NCBI GenBank assembly: GCA_963693285.1 | Contig: OY848919.1 | Coordinates: 5,920,136-5,984,135 of the forward strand | Origin: Xestospongia muta | Taxonomy: Eukaryota > Porifera > Demospongiae > Haplosclerida > Petrosiidae | Direction of reading: 5' to 3' | Length of the DNA: 64,000 nucleotides | In this document: one piece after another, positions 1 through 26,189 of the stretch | Numbering within the stretch: the first letter of the stretch is position 1 | Layout of the letters: each line of letters begins with the position of its first letter | Notes under the pieces: model-generated | Seen by the model: the letters and a program-made list of their open reading frames with translations, nothing else | Databases searched by the model: none | What the model was told of the DNA's origin: nothing | Made by a program: the position numbers and the translations under genes

Positions 1-1640
1 ACTAGAAAACCTAGATTAAGGTTTATGAAGGATACAAAGACTCTAGAAGTGTATATAAACCATTTAACCGGATAGAGCATATGCTATTATTGTAATTAAC
101 CATAGATGAAAGCATGGTCTACATTCCATACTACCAAATACAACAAATACAAATTATGTTAACATTGTCACTGAGTACACCTATCTTATTGGACTCACAA
201 ATAGAGAGGTCTGTCACATTGAATTGTAAAGCATCAGTCTTACAGTTACCAGGAGGACAAACAAAACAAGAGGTGAATCATAAATCATTGTTTGTATATA
301 TGATCAAAACAAAAATTCGAACTAAGGAACCATTTGGTACAGAAGCCAATGGTGAACATTACGAAATACAACCAAATCAAGAACCCAACCCAACTCACAC
401 TTAACGTTTTAGTAAGAAATAAGAAAAGAATAATAAAAATTAAAAATGTCATACATTCCAAGAATAGAGTAAAGAAATTGTATTCATCAACTGGGTCATT
501 AATTGATATTTTCAAATACATTGAAGGTATTTGAAAGAAATATTGGAATGTTCATCCTCAACTTCCGTACTAGATACATCAAATTCGCCATTACTAGTTC
601 AATGTTTTCAGCAATAATTGGGAGTTCATCATACCATTATAAAATATCACCAGTAAACCTCCTGCTACAGTTCCACTCCCAAAATCACAAACAATTGTTT
701 CCTCTGTTCTAGCTCTATTTCAAATGATTTTTAAATGGTGGGACATAAAGTCCAGCGTTGTTGTAGTTTACTAAAACTAAAACTAAAATAAAAGTAATTT
801 TTGATAAGCCACTCCTGATCTTATTAACTAAAACTGAAACTGAAACTGAAACTGAAGCTAAAGCATTTTTGAAATGTGAAATAAATTAAAAATAAAACTA
901 AAATTATTACAGAGCTTGTATACCATGTACAACTAAACTCTAATATCAACAGTTTAGTAGTATAATGTTAATATATATCTGCTACAATATATGTTCATTA
1001 GTGGTTACATTGATGCACTTAATGTCAAGATCTGGTTGAAAGAATCATTTTATGTAATTCACACTATGAAATGATAAATGAAAAAGTACAAGAAAGTCTT
1101 AATAACATTATTTAACTGCTACAAATATTTTTTTAAGAAACTTAACTAATTTTACATTAAACCAATGACTAAATAAAACTAAATCTAAAAAAATTGAAAA
1201 GCAGTTGAATCAATTCAGCTTAAACTAAATTAATTTTAACAAATAAAATTAACACTAATTTAAAGACTATTTACTCACATATGCAATTTGCCATTTTCTG
1301 TGCCATCATAACAAAACTTTCCTAAGTATTTCAAATTTTTGTTGTAACTTTCCCGCAATATCTTTGAGACATACAGTTAACTATGACAAGAGTAAACTGC
1401 TTTTAACACTTGATTACTACAGAGATGACATTGTGTTTGTATAATAGAGTGAGTTTGAGTTGAAAGCATATGTACATCCATAATCTACTGACACATGCGT
1501 GTAACCTGAGTATAACACTACTTTATTCATTATATTTAATTTCAAAATAGTTTATTATATCACAAAGCAGCTTTCAGAATTACAAAATGCATATGCACAA
1601 CCAAACTATAGCAAATAGGGAAACAAAGGAAAGTGATCAA
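1..1640. other. Gene-poor stretch, no firm gene
   Basis: I see no open frame here with a recognisable domain. A short plus-strand frame at 114-404 begins with a weakly Ig-like 'SVTLNC' but has no partner Trp or Cys. On the minus strand at about 560-715 there are short coding-like pieces in different frames, one with a hydrophobic 'GGLLVIF' run, which could be the last exons of an unrelated membrane protein. A low-complexity AACTAA/AACTGA repeat lies at about 776-862. None of this is enough to call a gene. Confidence 0.3.
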
Positions 1641-1654
1641 ACTATATATAATTA

Positions 1655-3454
1655 CTAGTTAATTTTTTGTGATGTTCCATATTCGGGCATGCTTTGTGTG
1701 AATAGTTGTTTTTCATCAGTAGTACTGTAAGAAAAGTCATCTTCCTGCATTTCTATTACATTGTCTGGTTGATGCCTTTGTGGTAGGCGGCAATGTATCT
1801 TTCTCTTTATTCTGAACATGATGTATCCAATAGTCCATACTAATGGTAGATAAAGAAAGACACATTGGAAGATGAGAGTAGTTTCAGAAAGAGGCATATT
1901 GTTAGTTGTCAGAAAATACTGGTACATATTCAGAAGAGAAATAAAAGCAAGTAGTGTGAAGACAATTCCATCTAGAAAGTTATAAAAGAAATATTTATAT
2001 GGTCTGAAAATTAAAAAGAAAAGTGACTCAACCATGCAAACAAAACATTCAATGAGAAAAACTTCAACAGATCCTGGAGCCACAGTAAACAAACATAAAA
2101 AGAAAAGACGGAGAATAAAGTATTTGCCAGCTACCCAGCGATAGTCATGCAACCCGATACCAAGAGAACACTTCCAAACTTTACAACTTCTACACAATTT
2201 ACATAAACAACCACATCTAAAATCAACTTGAAATGGTTTCAGTACTTTGTCAAAGATGTGTGATCCTTCAGCCCGGAAAAAGAGCAAAACAATAGGAAAT
2301 ATGATCAGCAACACAGACACAAGTATCCCCACTGTGACATATGGAACATGCTCTTCACCAAAGTAAGTCATAGAGCCATCATAGTATGCTTTATATGTTA
2401 CAATGAAACCTTCTGCATTATACATTGGGGTTGGAATAAGCAAATAAAATGTAACAACAGCAAATTGTGTATAAGACAGGAGAATAAAAGAAGCTATTAC
2501 ATTACCAAGAGAAGTATTGTAATCAATGTTGGGCCAACATAGTGGTATGTGATGACACCATTCAGTCCAGTTAACTCGTTTTCCAATCCAGTGAATGAAA
2601 ATAGCTAATCCTATTAGTAATAAAGGGTATGCAGCAACTATATAGCTCAGTGCAAGTATACTGATCATTGACATATTCTCTGAAAAACAGAAATTAGGAA
2701 GCAGTGGCCAAAAAAAATGTAAATTCCATATACCGTAAATAATTGAATGAGCTTCATGGATGTTTGCCCAATGCTTACTTGCATTGTTAACAGGGATTAG
2801 TCCTAAACCATTAAGGTCAAAGACTTTATCATAAAGTTGAGCAAAGAAAATGACAGCATTTAAAGGGCCTGTGACTAATCCAAAGTTTGTGAAAAATAGA
2901 CCAAGAAAAAGCAATGTTATGGGAAATATTTGTGTAAACAAATAAATGCAAATAGTTATAGGTACATTCTTACAGTCTTTAATACATTCATACTTCTCTG
3001 AATTAATAGAGACAGCAAAATGATTGTTACACTTGCTACATAAAATAGAGGACTCATTTCGATGACCTATACATTGTATATGGTTATCTTGCAATTGAAT
3101 ATATTTGCCAGTAGTGTTGGCATAGAAGCTGTCACAAAACTTACATAAACCAGCTACTAGTGTTCCATTGTTAATATAGCCAAGCCAATAACTTCGTTTT
3201 AAGAAAACCACAGATGTATGGTTAGTCTTGGAAGTTTCACACTTCAAAAGACCACCATAATTGTTTCTTGGACACACACAAGTTCCATGTTCATCAACAT
3301 TAAGACCTAAATGACAATGATGCTCTCTTGCTTGATTCATCAAAGGTTTGTCACGAATATCCATAATTATTTGACTATCAGGTATCTCTGTTTCTTTAGA
3401 GCTATAGCCCTGTACAACATACAAACTTAAGTAAAGGAAATATTTCAGAGACAT
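1655..3454 (-). CDS. Multi-pass membrane receptor-like protein, short ectodomain (599 aa)
   Basis: Single-exon frame of 599 residues with a normal ATG start. Residues 1-16 look like a signal peptide, followed by a short Cys-containing ectodomain. At about residues 130-160 is the juxtamembrane motif 'SILCSKC...' plus further Cys, matching the 'PLCGSC...ECRQC' motif of the two 1,258-residue proteins at 44228-48004 and 58691-62467. About ten hydrophobic segments follow at roughly residues 165-535, including 'VTGPLNAVIFFAQ', equivalent to 'TTGTLNGIIFYAH' in the long paralogues. The beta-helix-like repeat region of those paralogues is missing. The last ~60 residues are charged and probably cytoplasmic. 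It is likely a surface receptor or channel-like protein of unknown function. Homology to the long genes is clear by eye; the biochemical role is unknown. Confidence 0.8.
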   Translation of the reverse strand: MSLKYFLYLSLYVVQGYSSKETEIPDSQIIMDIRDKPLMNQAREHHCHLGLNVDEHGTCVCPRNNYGGLLKCETSKTNHTSVVFLKRSYWLGYINNGTLVAGLCKFCDSFYANTTGKYIQLQDNHIQCIGHRNESSILCSKCNNHFAVSINSEKYECIKDCKNVPITICIYLFTQIFPITLLFLGLFFTNFGLVTGPLNAVIFFAQLYDKVFDLNGLGLIPVNNASKHWANIHEAHSIIYGIWNLHFFWPLLPNFCFSENMSMISILALSYIVAAYPLLLIGLAIFIHWIGKRVNWTEWCHHIPLCWPNIDYNTSLGNVIASFILLSYTQFAVVTFYLLIPTPMYNAEGFIVTYKAYYDGSMTYFGEEHVPYVTVGILVSVLLIIFPIVLLFFRAEGSHIFDKVLKPFQVDFRCGCLCKLCRSCKVWKCSLGIGLHDYRWVAGKYFILRLFFLCLFTVAPGSVEVFLIECFVCMVESLFFLIFRPYKYFFYNFLDGIVFTLLAFISLLNMYQYFLTTNNMPLSETTLIFQCVFLYLPLVWTIGYIMFRIKRKIHCRLPQRHQPDNVIEMQEDDFSYSTTDEKQLFTQSMPEYGTSQKIN

Positions 3455-3610
3455 TGCTTAAGTCAGTTTAATTTGACTGATGCTCTCAACAGTTCCCAAA
3501 CAAGGAAAACTTATGGTAGGTGAGTTGTGACAGCATGTGGTTAATTGGATTAATCTATGAAAACAATGAAACTGCATTAAGACGTAGTGAAAGATGTCAG
3601 CTTAAATATT

Positions 3611-4226
3611 AGACTCCCTTGAGAGTGATTATTGCTTTCACACAAGATAAGTATAACCTATGAGTAGATGTAGGAGTGAATGCGTGAGCAATCCTTCATC
3701 CACTTTTAGATGATTGTATATTGGTTATATTAATCTTTATTTACAGTAGATACTATTTTAATTTTTGTCATAAAACACAATACTAAACATCATACTTAGT
3801 TTAAAAGACAGATATACTTACCCTACAGTTTTTCTGCCTCCTTATGCGAATGTAACTGATTGACTCCCTGTGTTAAGTTTTCTCTCCAAAAATGGCTGCA
3901 TCAGTATAGAAACACTGTAAGTGTAGCTGTCCTTAATTTAACTCAAAAAATGTCTGTAACTTCTGAGGGATTGTCCGAACTTTATTGAATGCCACGGTAT
4001 TAATGTCCTAGAGATTCATACATCAAGTCAGGCTGGTTTCATATAATGAATTAGTGTAGAAATATTTAAAATAAACTATGAGATAGCCTGACTTTATGTA
4101 TAAATTTCAAGTACATTAATATTAGTGATATATCATCATTGATATCTAGAAGTTCGTGATATGTTGCTCATTCACTCTTACATCTACTTATATTCATTTT
4201 AGCGATGCTCACTCTCAAGGGAGTCT
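3611..4226. mobile_element. MITE-like element with ~70-bp terminal inverted repeats
   Basis: The left end (from 3611, AGACTCCCTTGAGAGTGA) is the reverse complement of the right end (to 4226). Similarity continues inward for about 70 bases on each side with small gaps, including a shared 'AGTAGATGTA' and 'GAGTGAATG'. The 616-bp body has no useful open frame. This is the shape of a non-autonomous DNA transposon. I could not identify a clear target-site duplication, so family assignment is open. Confidence 0.6.
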
Positions 4227-5029
4227 GTAAGGCTATTTATTGGTTGTCATATGCAAGTGCTCATTTTAATTGTTTCAAGTTTATACAATTAATTAAATAT
4301 CTAAGCAAAAAGGCAATAATATTATGATTACATATATTATTTTACAGGATAGGCATTATTCTCATTTTGAAAATAACAAAGAATTGGAGGTACATGATTT
4401 GAAAACAGCATACTTATGATAGTTGACAATGATATATGGTTCCTCTAGTACTAACATTGAATATACTATCACTGAAATACATCATCACAATATATTATAT
4501 ATCACCAACATCAAACACTACAATTTCCACTACCATAACCAGAATATTAAAAATATTATTAATGTCATATAAATAATATTGTCCTTAATCTACTTGCTTA
4601 TGGCTTCATGCCCATCCTAACCAGAGGGAACTGCACTTTCCAGACCTAACCAGTCAAAGTTCTTTTCCCTCAAATAGGTCTGTGAATCGTCAAGACTACT
4701 CAGTCAGTTCTTTTCCCTCAAATAGGTCTGTAAATCAATCGTGAATAGTCTTTAAATGAGCTTGCTTAGTGCCTATTTTCGAAGCCAGCCATCATTGCAA
4801 ACCCTTTGTACATTTATAATGCAGGGACAGTTGTTAATACCGAAGCTCTTTGTGTCAGTATTATTATATGATAATAATCAACACAGTCTGTAATATCTAT
4901 GAACAGACCATCAGCGCAAAAGCAAGGAGAATACATTTCACTTTTATTTTTAATTTGTAAACTATCTGAGAAATAGTATTAATTAAGCACTCAGACACAT
5001 AGGAATATTTACAAAACTACTTCCTATGA
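4227..5029. other. Intergenic, small tandem duplication
   Basis: No gene seen. A segment containing TTCTTTTCCCTCAAATAGGT occurs twice about 48 bases apart (about 4659-4740). The rest is AT-rich unique-looking sequence. Confidence 0.4.
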
Positions 5030-7330
5030 TAACAATACCCACACATGTTCAAGGGCGTTTTTTGAGAAGTTACAGTTCTCAAATTGTCTTTGATGTACAT
5101 TATGTTGCTCCTATCTTACTTTTCTACACGTTCACCAAAAACATTAACCTCAATAACATTACTAATCTCAGAGTCACTAGTACTCAAAGAGAGCTCTTTA
5201 GTAGATCATTTTCTAATGAGCTATCAATGCAAGCAACTGACAATGCATATTCCATAATAACAACTACTTTACTGATATTATTACTGATTTATCAAAGTCG
5301 AAGTTCGAAATTAGTCTTGGAAAGAAGAATATTTTTAAGCATTGAAAATTAAGCCATCCATTATAATTCAAATCATTATGATAGGTAGTCTGATCAGGGA
5401 TTTGTTTATTATAATTGACAATAACAAAGTCAAAAATATTAGTATTAGCTGGAGGTGGCACATTTCAAAAACAAATCATTACCAAGAATACAAAGTAGAG
5501 ATAAAGTTTGAAAACAACAATTCAAGGACTGAGGTGTTGGCATGGTTTGTATGATTCAACATCATTATTAATGAAAGAACAGGCAGACATATTGTTTGTT
5601 AATAACAATTTTTATCGAGTAAGATGGAGAAAAGCTTGTATCAGCTCTTCACCTTTCCACTATTTACTTTTTTAATGTTGAACCTGATCAGAGTACTAAT
5701 ACAACATTATCACTAAAGCTAAAATATCAGGTGATGTTCTATTGGTGACAATGTATTGTTGTTTAAGTGCAAATAAATTGCACAAGCATTTCATATACCC
5801 TTAGCTATTGGCTCAAAAAAAGACTTAACCAATGGTGTGATAAAATTGACAGGATTGGATAATTCATCTAAGGTGCAAAGTGTAATCTTACAGTTAGTGT
5901 GACAAATAATCTTTCATTGAACACAACACAAGTCAATGTAACACTTGAGAATGGTCTTTTTGCTAAAGTTACTATTACTATTCAGTCCTCTTCAATTAGA
6001 GATTTCAATTAGATATTGCAAATAACACTTGCGTCTGTGAATTAGAGGAAATGCCCACAATAACTTGTGATATCAACACCCGAATTATTACTAGAGAAGC
6101 TAACATAGGATTGGTTATCAAATTAACTCTTTCTGTCTTATTGTTATGCAAACTGCCCCTTTGATTATTGCAATAGCAGTATCTTTACATTAACACATCA
6201 AATGAACAATGTTTTTGCAATCAATTTGCACTACTCTGTGGAAAATGTGCTGAAGAACTCAGTCTCATGTTAGATTCCAGTCAATAATTATGGACAATGT
6301 ATTAATGACTACTTAGAGCTCTTATCATTCTATATATTGTGGCTTGTATAACATGATAACTTTCATCATTGCTTTAAACCTAATTGTTCATGTGTTTGTG
6401 AATACTATCAATAGATTTATATTCTATGCTAATGTTATCAAAATATATAAATCCATCTTCTTTTCTGATGGATTCATTTACTTAGCCAGTTCATTTCCTG
6501 GCTTAATCTACATCTGGGTATTGAGATTGTTTTTTAGTATATGATGGGTTCATACAATTATTTTTTCCAGGCTATGTTTGGTTTCAAATAATACTCATCA
6601 TAATATTATTATGATATAGCATTAAATTGGCTCAACATATGGAAAGACAAGCAATTCCAATACTAGCCACTATGATCCTTCTCTCTTATATCAAACTGAT
6701 ATCTGCTGTCTTCCAACTCCTAGAGGTTGTCATCTAACATTGTGTTCCTGCTCACACCAGCTGTACTTATTTTGCTAATCGTTCCTTTCTACCTTCTAAC
6801 AGTACCATTAAATGAAGGACCGCTATCAAAATACATGTAACATTGTCAAAAGTTGTCAATATATATGAATCCTTTCTTTAATCCATATGGAGGTCCATAT
6901 AAGAACAACCAACGTTTTGGACTGGGTTTTAATTACTAGATCTTGTTGTCTTAGCAATGGTTATGTCTCTATATACTGAGGCTACTGTAATCTTGGAAGT
7001 GTTAACATCGACTTTTGCTGTTATGTCATTGTATTTTACCTTTGAGGGGAGTATATCAACAAATTCCTTTGGTTTGTCAGGAGTTTTTCTTCCTTTAAAC
7101 ATCATTTTAACAGCTTATATGAATGTACAAACATTAACAAAACAATGATTCAAACATTCAGACAAGTGTCATCAAAAGTTTTGGTATCACTAACATTCAT
7201 AGTAATCTGTGGATTTACTCAATCATGTCTAGAATTGCTCTTTGAAATCCATTTACAAAAGGGAATTAGAAATTTGTTTAAACGAGGTCTAATATTTCCA
7301 ACAATGATCATAATGGAATAGATCTCCTGA
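5030..7330 (+). pseudogene. Decayed multi-pass receptor of the beta-helix/TM family
   Basis: No long frame survives, but pieces in shifting plus-strand frames follow the family order. There is 'AGGGTF' near 5450 (beta-helix-like). The Cys motif 'LLCGKCAEELSLML' lies at about 6222-6270, then 'TINRFIFYANVIKIY' near 6408-6455. Next come 'YDGFIQLFFPGYVWF' near 6540-6590, 'PILATMILLSYIKL' near 6655-6700 and 'PYGGPYKNNQRFW' near 6880-6925. These correspond to the Cys box and successive membrane segments of the family. Many stops and frameshifts separate them, so it is not translatable. It differs from the 44-62 kb genes in detail and probably derives from another subfamily. Confidence 0.7.
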
Positions 7331-10300
7331 TGGCAACTTCAGCTGATAGTATCACAAACACAAGAATGAATTTGAATTTTTTTTAATAGACATATATATC
7401 ATTTGAATTGTTCACATATGTACTTTATATAGTATATGATTTTTGAGAGTATAATGGTTTATAAATGTACTTTAATGAGTGAGTGAATGATTATTAAATT
7501 TCATTCAGTGATTGGTATTTACTATTAGTAGTACTTTTTCAATAAAAGATGTTTGATTTTTAAGAGTCTGATTACTTTTAAATAGATTGGTTGTTTTAAG
7601 CAATTCATAGAGTTGGATACTGTTGTTGTCATACAGACATTTACATACCACCGTATCAACAATACATGCCTTTTTTATTTATTAATTATGATGAGAGTTC
7701 ATGTACATCAATAAATGACCTCAAAAATAACAATGGACAACATTGCAAAGATGGCTATAAAGCTAGCAGCCTGTGTCTTCAGGGACATTTTCCATTGTCT
7801 CTAAGAGACCAATGTGTATACTTTGGATCATATTATAAAAAAATACTGAGTTTTGTAAATTTAAACTAGTTGGGAGTTTTCTCATATCAATTTATAGTTA
7901 TCCCAAGCAAAATGTTGACAAAAATACTCATTTCCTTTATCAAAAGGCAACTTAGTTGGGCAAATCTTTCTTCTTACTGTCAGGTTTTTTAGCCATAGAG
8001 TGCTAGTCTCATGCTCACATTAAAGCAAGTTGGTATCTGGGGCTGAAGAATAACAATCAACGGTTAATTATCAACTATCTTTGTCTTGGCTGTCATTTAT
8101 TCCATACTATATAGATTATTCAAATTTAATCAAGTCTTTTCATGAAACAATGTAATAGATTGTCTAGTGACTAAAATTAATAATTACTTTATGTTGTAGT
8201 GTCAGGCTGTAGGCTTAAAGTTCTTTAATTACTTCAAGTTGCCAAGCTAAAGCTAAACAAAATGTTATCAATTATATACATAGTTGTGTCTTGATGACTA
8301 TATTCAATTACAGTGATTTATTTAATGTAATATGTATTGTTTGAGTGCCTAATTAATTAAGCAGATAAATGACTAATTATGATATTGAATTGACATACTA
8401 ACATAAGAAATGTTAATGCTTTAATGTACAAAAATCAATTTCATTAACGAATGCATCTAATGACTAAGTAAGAAAAAGTTCCTTTTGTTAAGTTCAAGTT
8501 CTCTCAATCTCTGTAGAGATGTTCTTGAAAATGAAGAAATTGCAATGAATTGATCTCAAAGCTTTCATGGTTTCAGTGAAGGATAGGTTAATGAAACACC
8601 TTAATGCTAATAATTTAACACTATATGATTCATTGCTTTGTATAATTCTAATTATTGCTTTAAAATGTAGAGTTCAAAGTTCAAAATATTTTTGTTGTTT
8701 TAAATAATGTTATTTTATGTTAACCATGCATTAATTTAATGCATACATTAACATACATGGAATATATTATTATATAGTTTATAAACTAATAATGAGATGA
8801 CTTATCTATAGAATCATTGTTAATGTGTTATAGTACATGTTTATCTGTACACTTTGATTGTGACAAGGTGTACATATAAGATTCACAATACAAACTTATA
8901 ATAACTTAAAATAACATTAATATCTTGTGTTAATGCTAGAAATAATATTTATAGTTAATATTATTATTGTTTATTTTGATATAACACTAATCACATTATA
9001 TAGTTCCACTTCAACAACAACATAATCATATATATTTATGCCCAGATTGTGAACCAATTTACCTCAATTGTATGTTTTGTATACAGAAGATAACGCTAAT
9101 AAATATCTATTTCTACATTTATACCCTAAAGATATATATATACTATTAATCGCTTTATTTAGTATCAGCTTAAATGATTCTTCATTTAAATAGTCAATAT
9201 ATAATGAATTACATCTAATTAGATAATCATTATCCAGATTATGAACTAAAGCAAAGTATATAATACAGCTGTAATTGTGTCCATAGGTCCAACAGAAATC
9301 AAAGTTTGCTGCATAGGTAGTTTAAGCTTTTATGTTGGGAATATTTTATTATGCGACAAGATAGGGACTTTCTGCTAAAGTAATATAAATAATGCTATAT
9401 AAGATGATTAGAAAACTTGTAATTTTTGTGAAAAAGTAACATGATATCAATAAAATATCTGGCCAATTCAACAACCAATAAACATCAAATGAATGTTGAA
9501 TGATACATATAATCATATATTTGTATGATATTATAGTCATATGTACATCAATTGGTTCCATCATTTGTTTGTCTCTTTAAAAAATATTTATTGATATATA
9601 CATTTATCCTTCCGTTGATCCATTTATTTATTTATTCATCTCTCCATCTATCTAATAACATGGACATGTATAGATGTAGTAATTATTACTTCTTTATGTT
9701 TTTTATTGAGCTTACACACAATGATTACTTAACTAGTTATACCTTTTCCCAACTGTTTACATAAGGTTTGCATTTATAATGATGATATTTGTAATAATAC
9801 AATGTGCATTCACATGACAAAGAACTAAACAAATGTTGAACACCTGTCAGAACCACCTACATTGTTTGTGTACTAGTAGTCATCATCATTATAAAGATGA
9901 CATAGTCAAAGTTGTTGTTGCCTGATGACATACATTTCAATTTTTAATAATTAATACTTAAGTGCATTTTCACTACATCAGTATTTTTTAGCATTGTCTC
10001 CTTTTGAACTATTATCAAAAAAAGAATACAAACTAGTAAATGAATCATGGAAGTTTTACCTTTATGTACACCATGTATGATAGTAAAATGTGAACAGAAA
10101 TTGTTGTTCTAACTTTCTCGTTTGCTTGTTGGTAAAACAGCAGTGAAATGAGTCAGAAGTCATTAGGGCTTTCTAAGATTTGAAGTATCTACAGATGCAA
10201 GCATCCGTTGATGTAACTGCAGAATTCCTTTATAATGTCAAATTTAAAAGTGGTGAATATTATAGCAGGTGGATGTAGTCAGTTAAATAATAGGAAGTGG

Positions 10301-11585
10301 TGTTTTATATCCACTTTATAGAGCTACAAAGCAATTGCAATTGCAACTTGCAATAACATCATCTCTATAATGATATGATCATTAATGAAACATCAACACT
10401 ATAGTAAGTGTGACAGATGTTTAATGTTATGTTTGTCTCCTGATGTTGTGATCTCAAAATACATTTGGATACATGTAAACAACATCATTGTAATTGCTCC
10501 TTATTAATGATACACAAATCTTCCAATGAATTTGACAGATGTCCAATGCTTGTCTATGAACACAAACAGTGAATATAATGACGACAGATGTTTATTATTT
10601 ATTTAAGTTACATTTAAGTTGTCATATGAAATCCACTCTTCAATATATACATGAAAACATGGTCATTTTCATCAGTGGTACACAAACACTATAGGTCAGT
10701 TTGACAGGTCCTTAATATATATAAAAACATCATTATTCTAATAGCTGAGTAAACTGTTACAAAATAATTTTATAGGACATTTCAAATTTTATTTTGTCAG
10801 GACAACCATTAGTAAAGATCATTAAATAAACCAAGCAATATATACTATACAATAACCAATCAATATCATTTAGAGAGGTAACCACACCTATAGCTGTGTA
10901 AGCTTCCTTCTAGTACTTGTTGTATATCTACTTCTTTGGCTAAGCATTTTCAGTTATTAGTTAAATATTTAAGCTCAATAATAACAATAAACTCAATAAC
11001 AACTACACAGGTCTTCTAAACTGTTACATGCAGGCTGTAATGGATATAGATGATGACTGAATGAACTGATAGATTGATGTATTGATGACAGATGTATAGA
11101 CAGACAGAAATATGGATAAAAAACAGGTTATTGTGATATGATCCTTCTTGATCTCTTATATAAAAGTGTATATATCTTGATGCTATTTTGTGTGTGTTGT
11201 TGACATGCATGCAACTCAAATGTTTACTATTTGGTTATCTATATAGAGTAATAAATATCACATTGTTTTGATTACTAATGCAGTACTATGTCATTGACAG
11301 TTTATGTAACTAATTGTCTGATAGTTGTATGTCAACAGTCAATTCTATAGTATATTGATATTTATAACATTACGTTGGACTTTGCTAGCATGCAACATGA
11401 TAGACATAAATGGTTGTACAGTTTTTACAAGTTGTCAATACAATGTATATATATAATATAATATATATACGTATGTATTATGTCATGTGAGCAATATACA
11501 CGCACATATATATATGCACTTATAAATAGCTAGCAATAGCCCCTCCTCCATGGATATACTAATGTATTGACTTCCTGCTAACTCT
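7331..11585. other. Gene-poor AT-rich intergenic region
   Basis: No gene or recognisable domain seen on either strand. A frame at 7666-7869 has four Cys but no match I recognise. Between about 10390 and 10760 a loosely repeated motif (ACAAACACTATAG ... TTTGACAGGT) suggests a degenerate tandem array. The region probably includes the promoter-distal upstream sequence of the SRCR receptor gene. Confidence 0.35.
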
Positions 11586-11588
11586 GAG

Positions 11589-11595
11589 TATAAAT
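11589..11595 (+). promoter_or_regulatory. Possible TATA box of the SRCR adhesion GPCR gene
   Basis: TATAAAT lies 38 bases before the chosen ATG at 11633. The placement would give a very short 5' UTR. In AT-rich DNA this can easily be chance. Confidence 0.25.
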
Positions 11596-11632
11596 ATTGT
11601 TACTATTCCATTGACTACTGTTCAACAGCAAG

Positions 11633-25549
<13,917 letters not shown>

Positions 25550-26189
25550 AGCAAGTCTATCACTCTGGACTCATGAACAATATTTTGTAGCATTAACTTT
25601 TAAATATGTTTGTGTTGTACTTTGATTTTGAAGTAGTAGTTTTATAAATTTATGTATGACATCATATTAGCATGCTTAATCGTAAAATACACTTCCTAAG
25701 TGACTTAAGCCTTAGGCACAGCATTCTCTTATCTGTGAAAATATGTATTATCTGTTTATATATAAGCTCACTGCATGGGCAAATGTTGCAGTACTTCGCT
25801 TGTGTGTCTGTTTGTCTGACAGCTGGCAATGCACTTTAAAATTACAAAGCCCTCTATTAACTATCAAAAATGATGGAAGAAACAATTTACATTTGACAAA
25901 TCTTATTATATGAAAGGAAAGATGGAAGTCACTTCATTAAATATGTGGAAGATTTTGATATTGTTACTGACAAGATGATTTCCTTCCAAAATGTGTAGCA
26001 AATGAGCACTATGACTAAATTCTTTACTTATTGTTCTAATATTATTTTCACAAAACTTACTATAATATATGGATTTAAAACACACAGTGCATGGTTATTA
26101 TTAAATAGAAGGTAGGTATTGACAGTGTAACAAAAATTGAACACATATTGCATAAAAAGCAGAAATTGTTAGTTATAGTCTTAAAACAA
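25550..26189. other. 3' flank of the adhesion GPCR gene, no gene seen
   Basis: AT-rich sequence after the stop codon at 25547-25549. No open frame with recognisable content. Confidence 0.4.

Noticed and set aside
114..404. 96-codon plus-strand frame with a weak Ig-like start
   Set aside because: Only one Cys in Ig-like context, no Trp or second Cys, no splice partners and no recognisable family.
7666..7869. 67-codon frame with four Cys
   Set aside because: No domain pattern or neighbouring exon; length is expected by chance in this much sequence.
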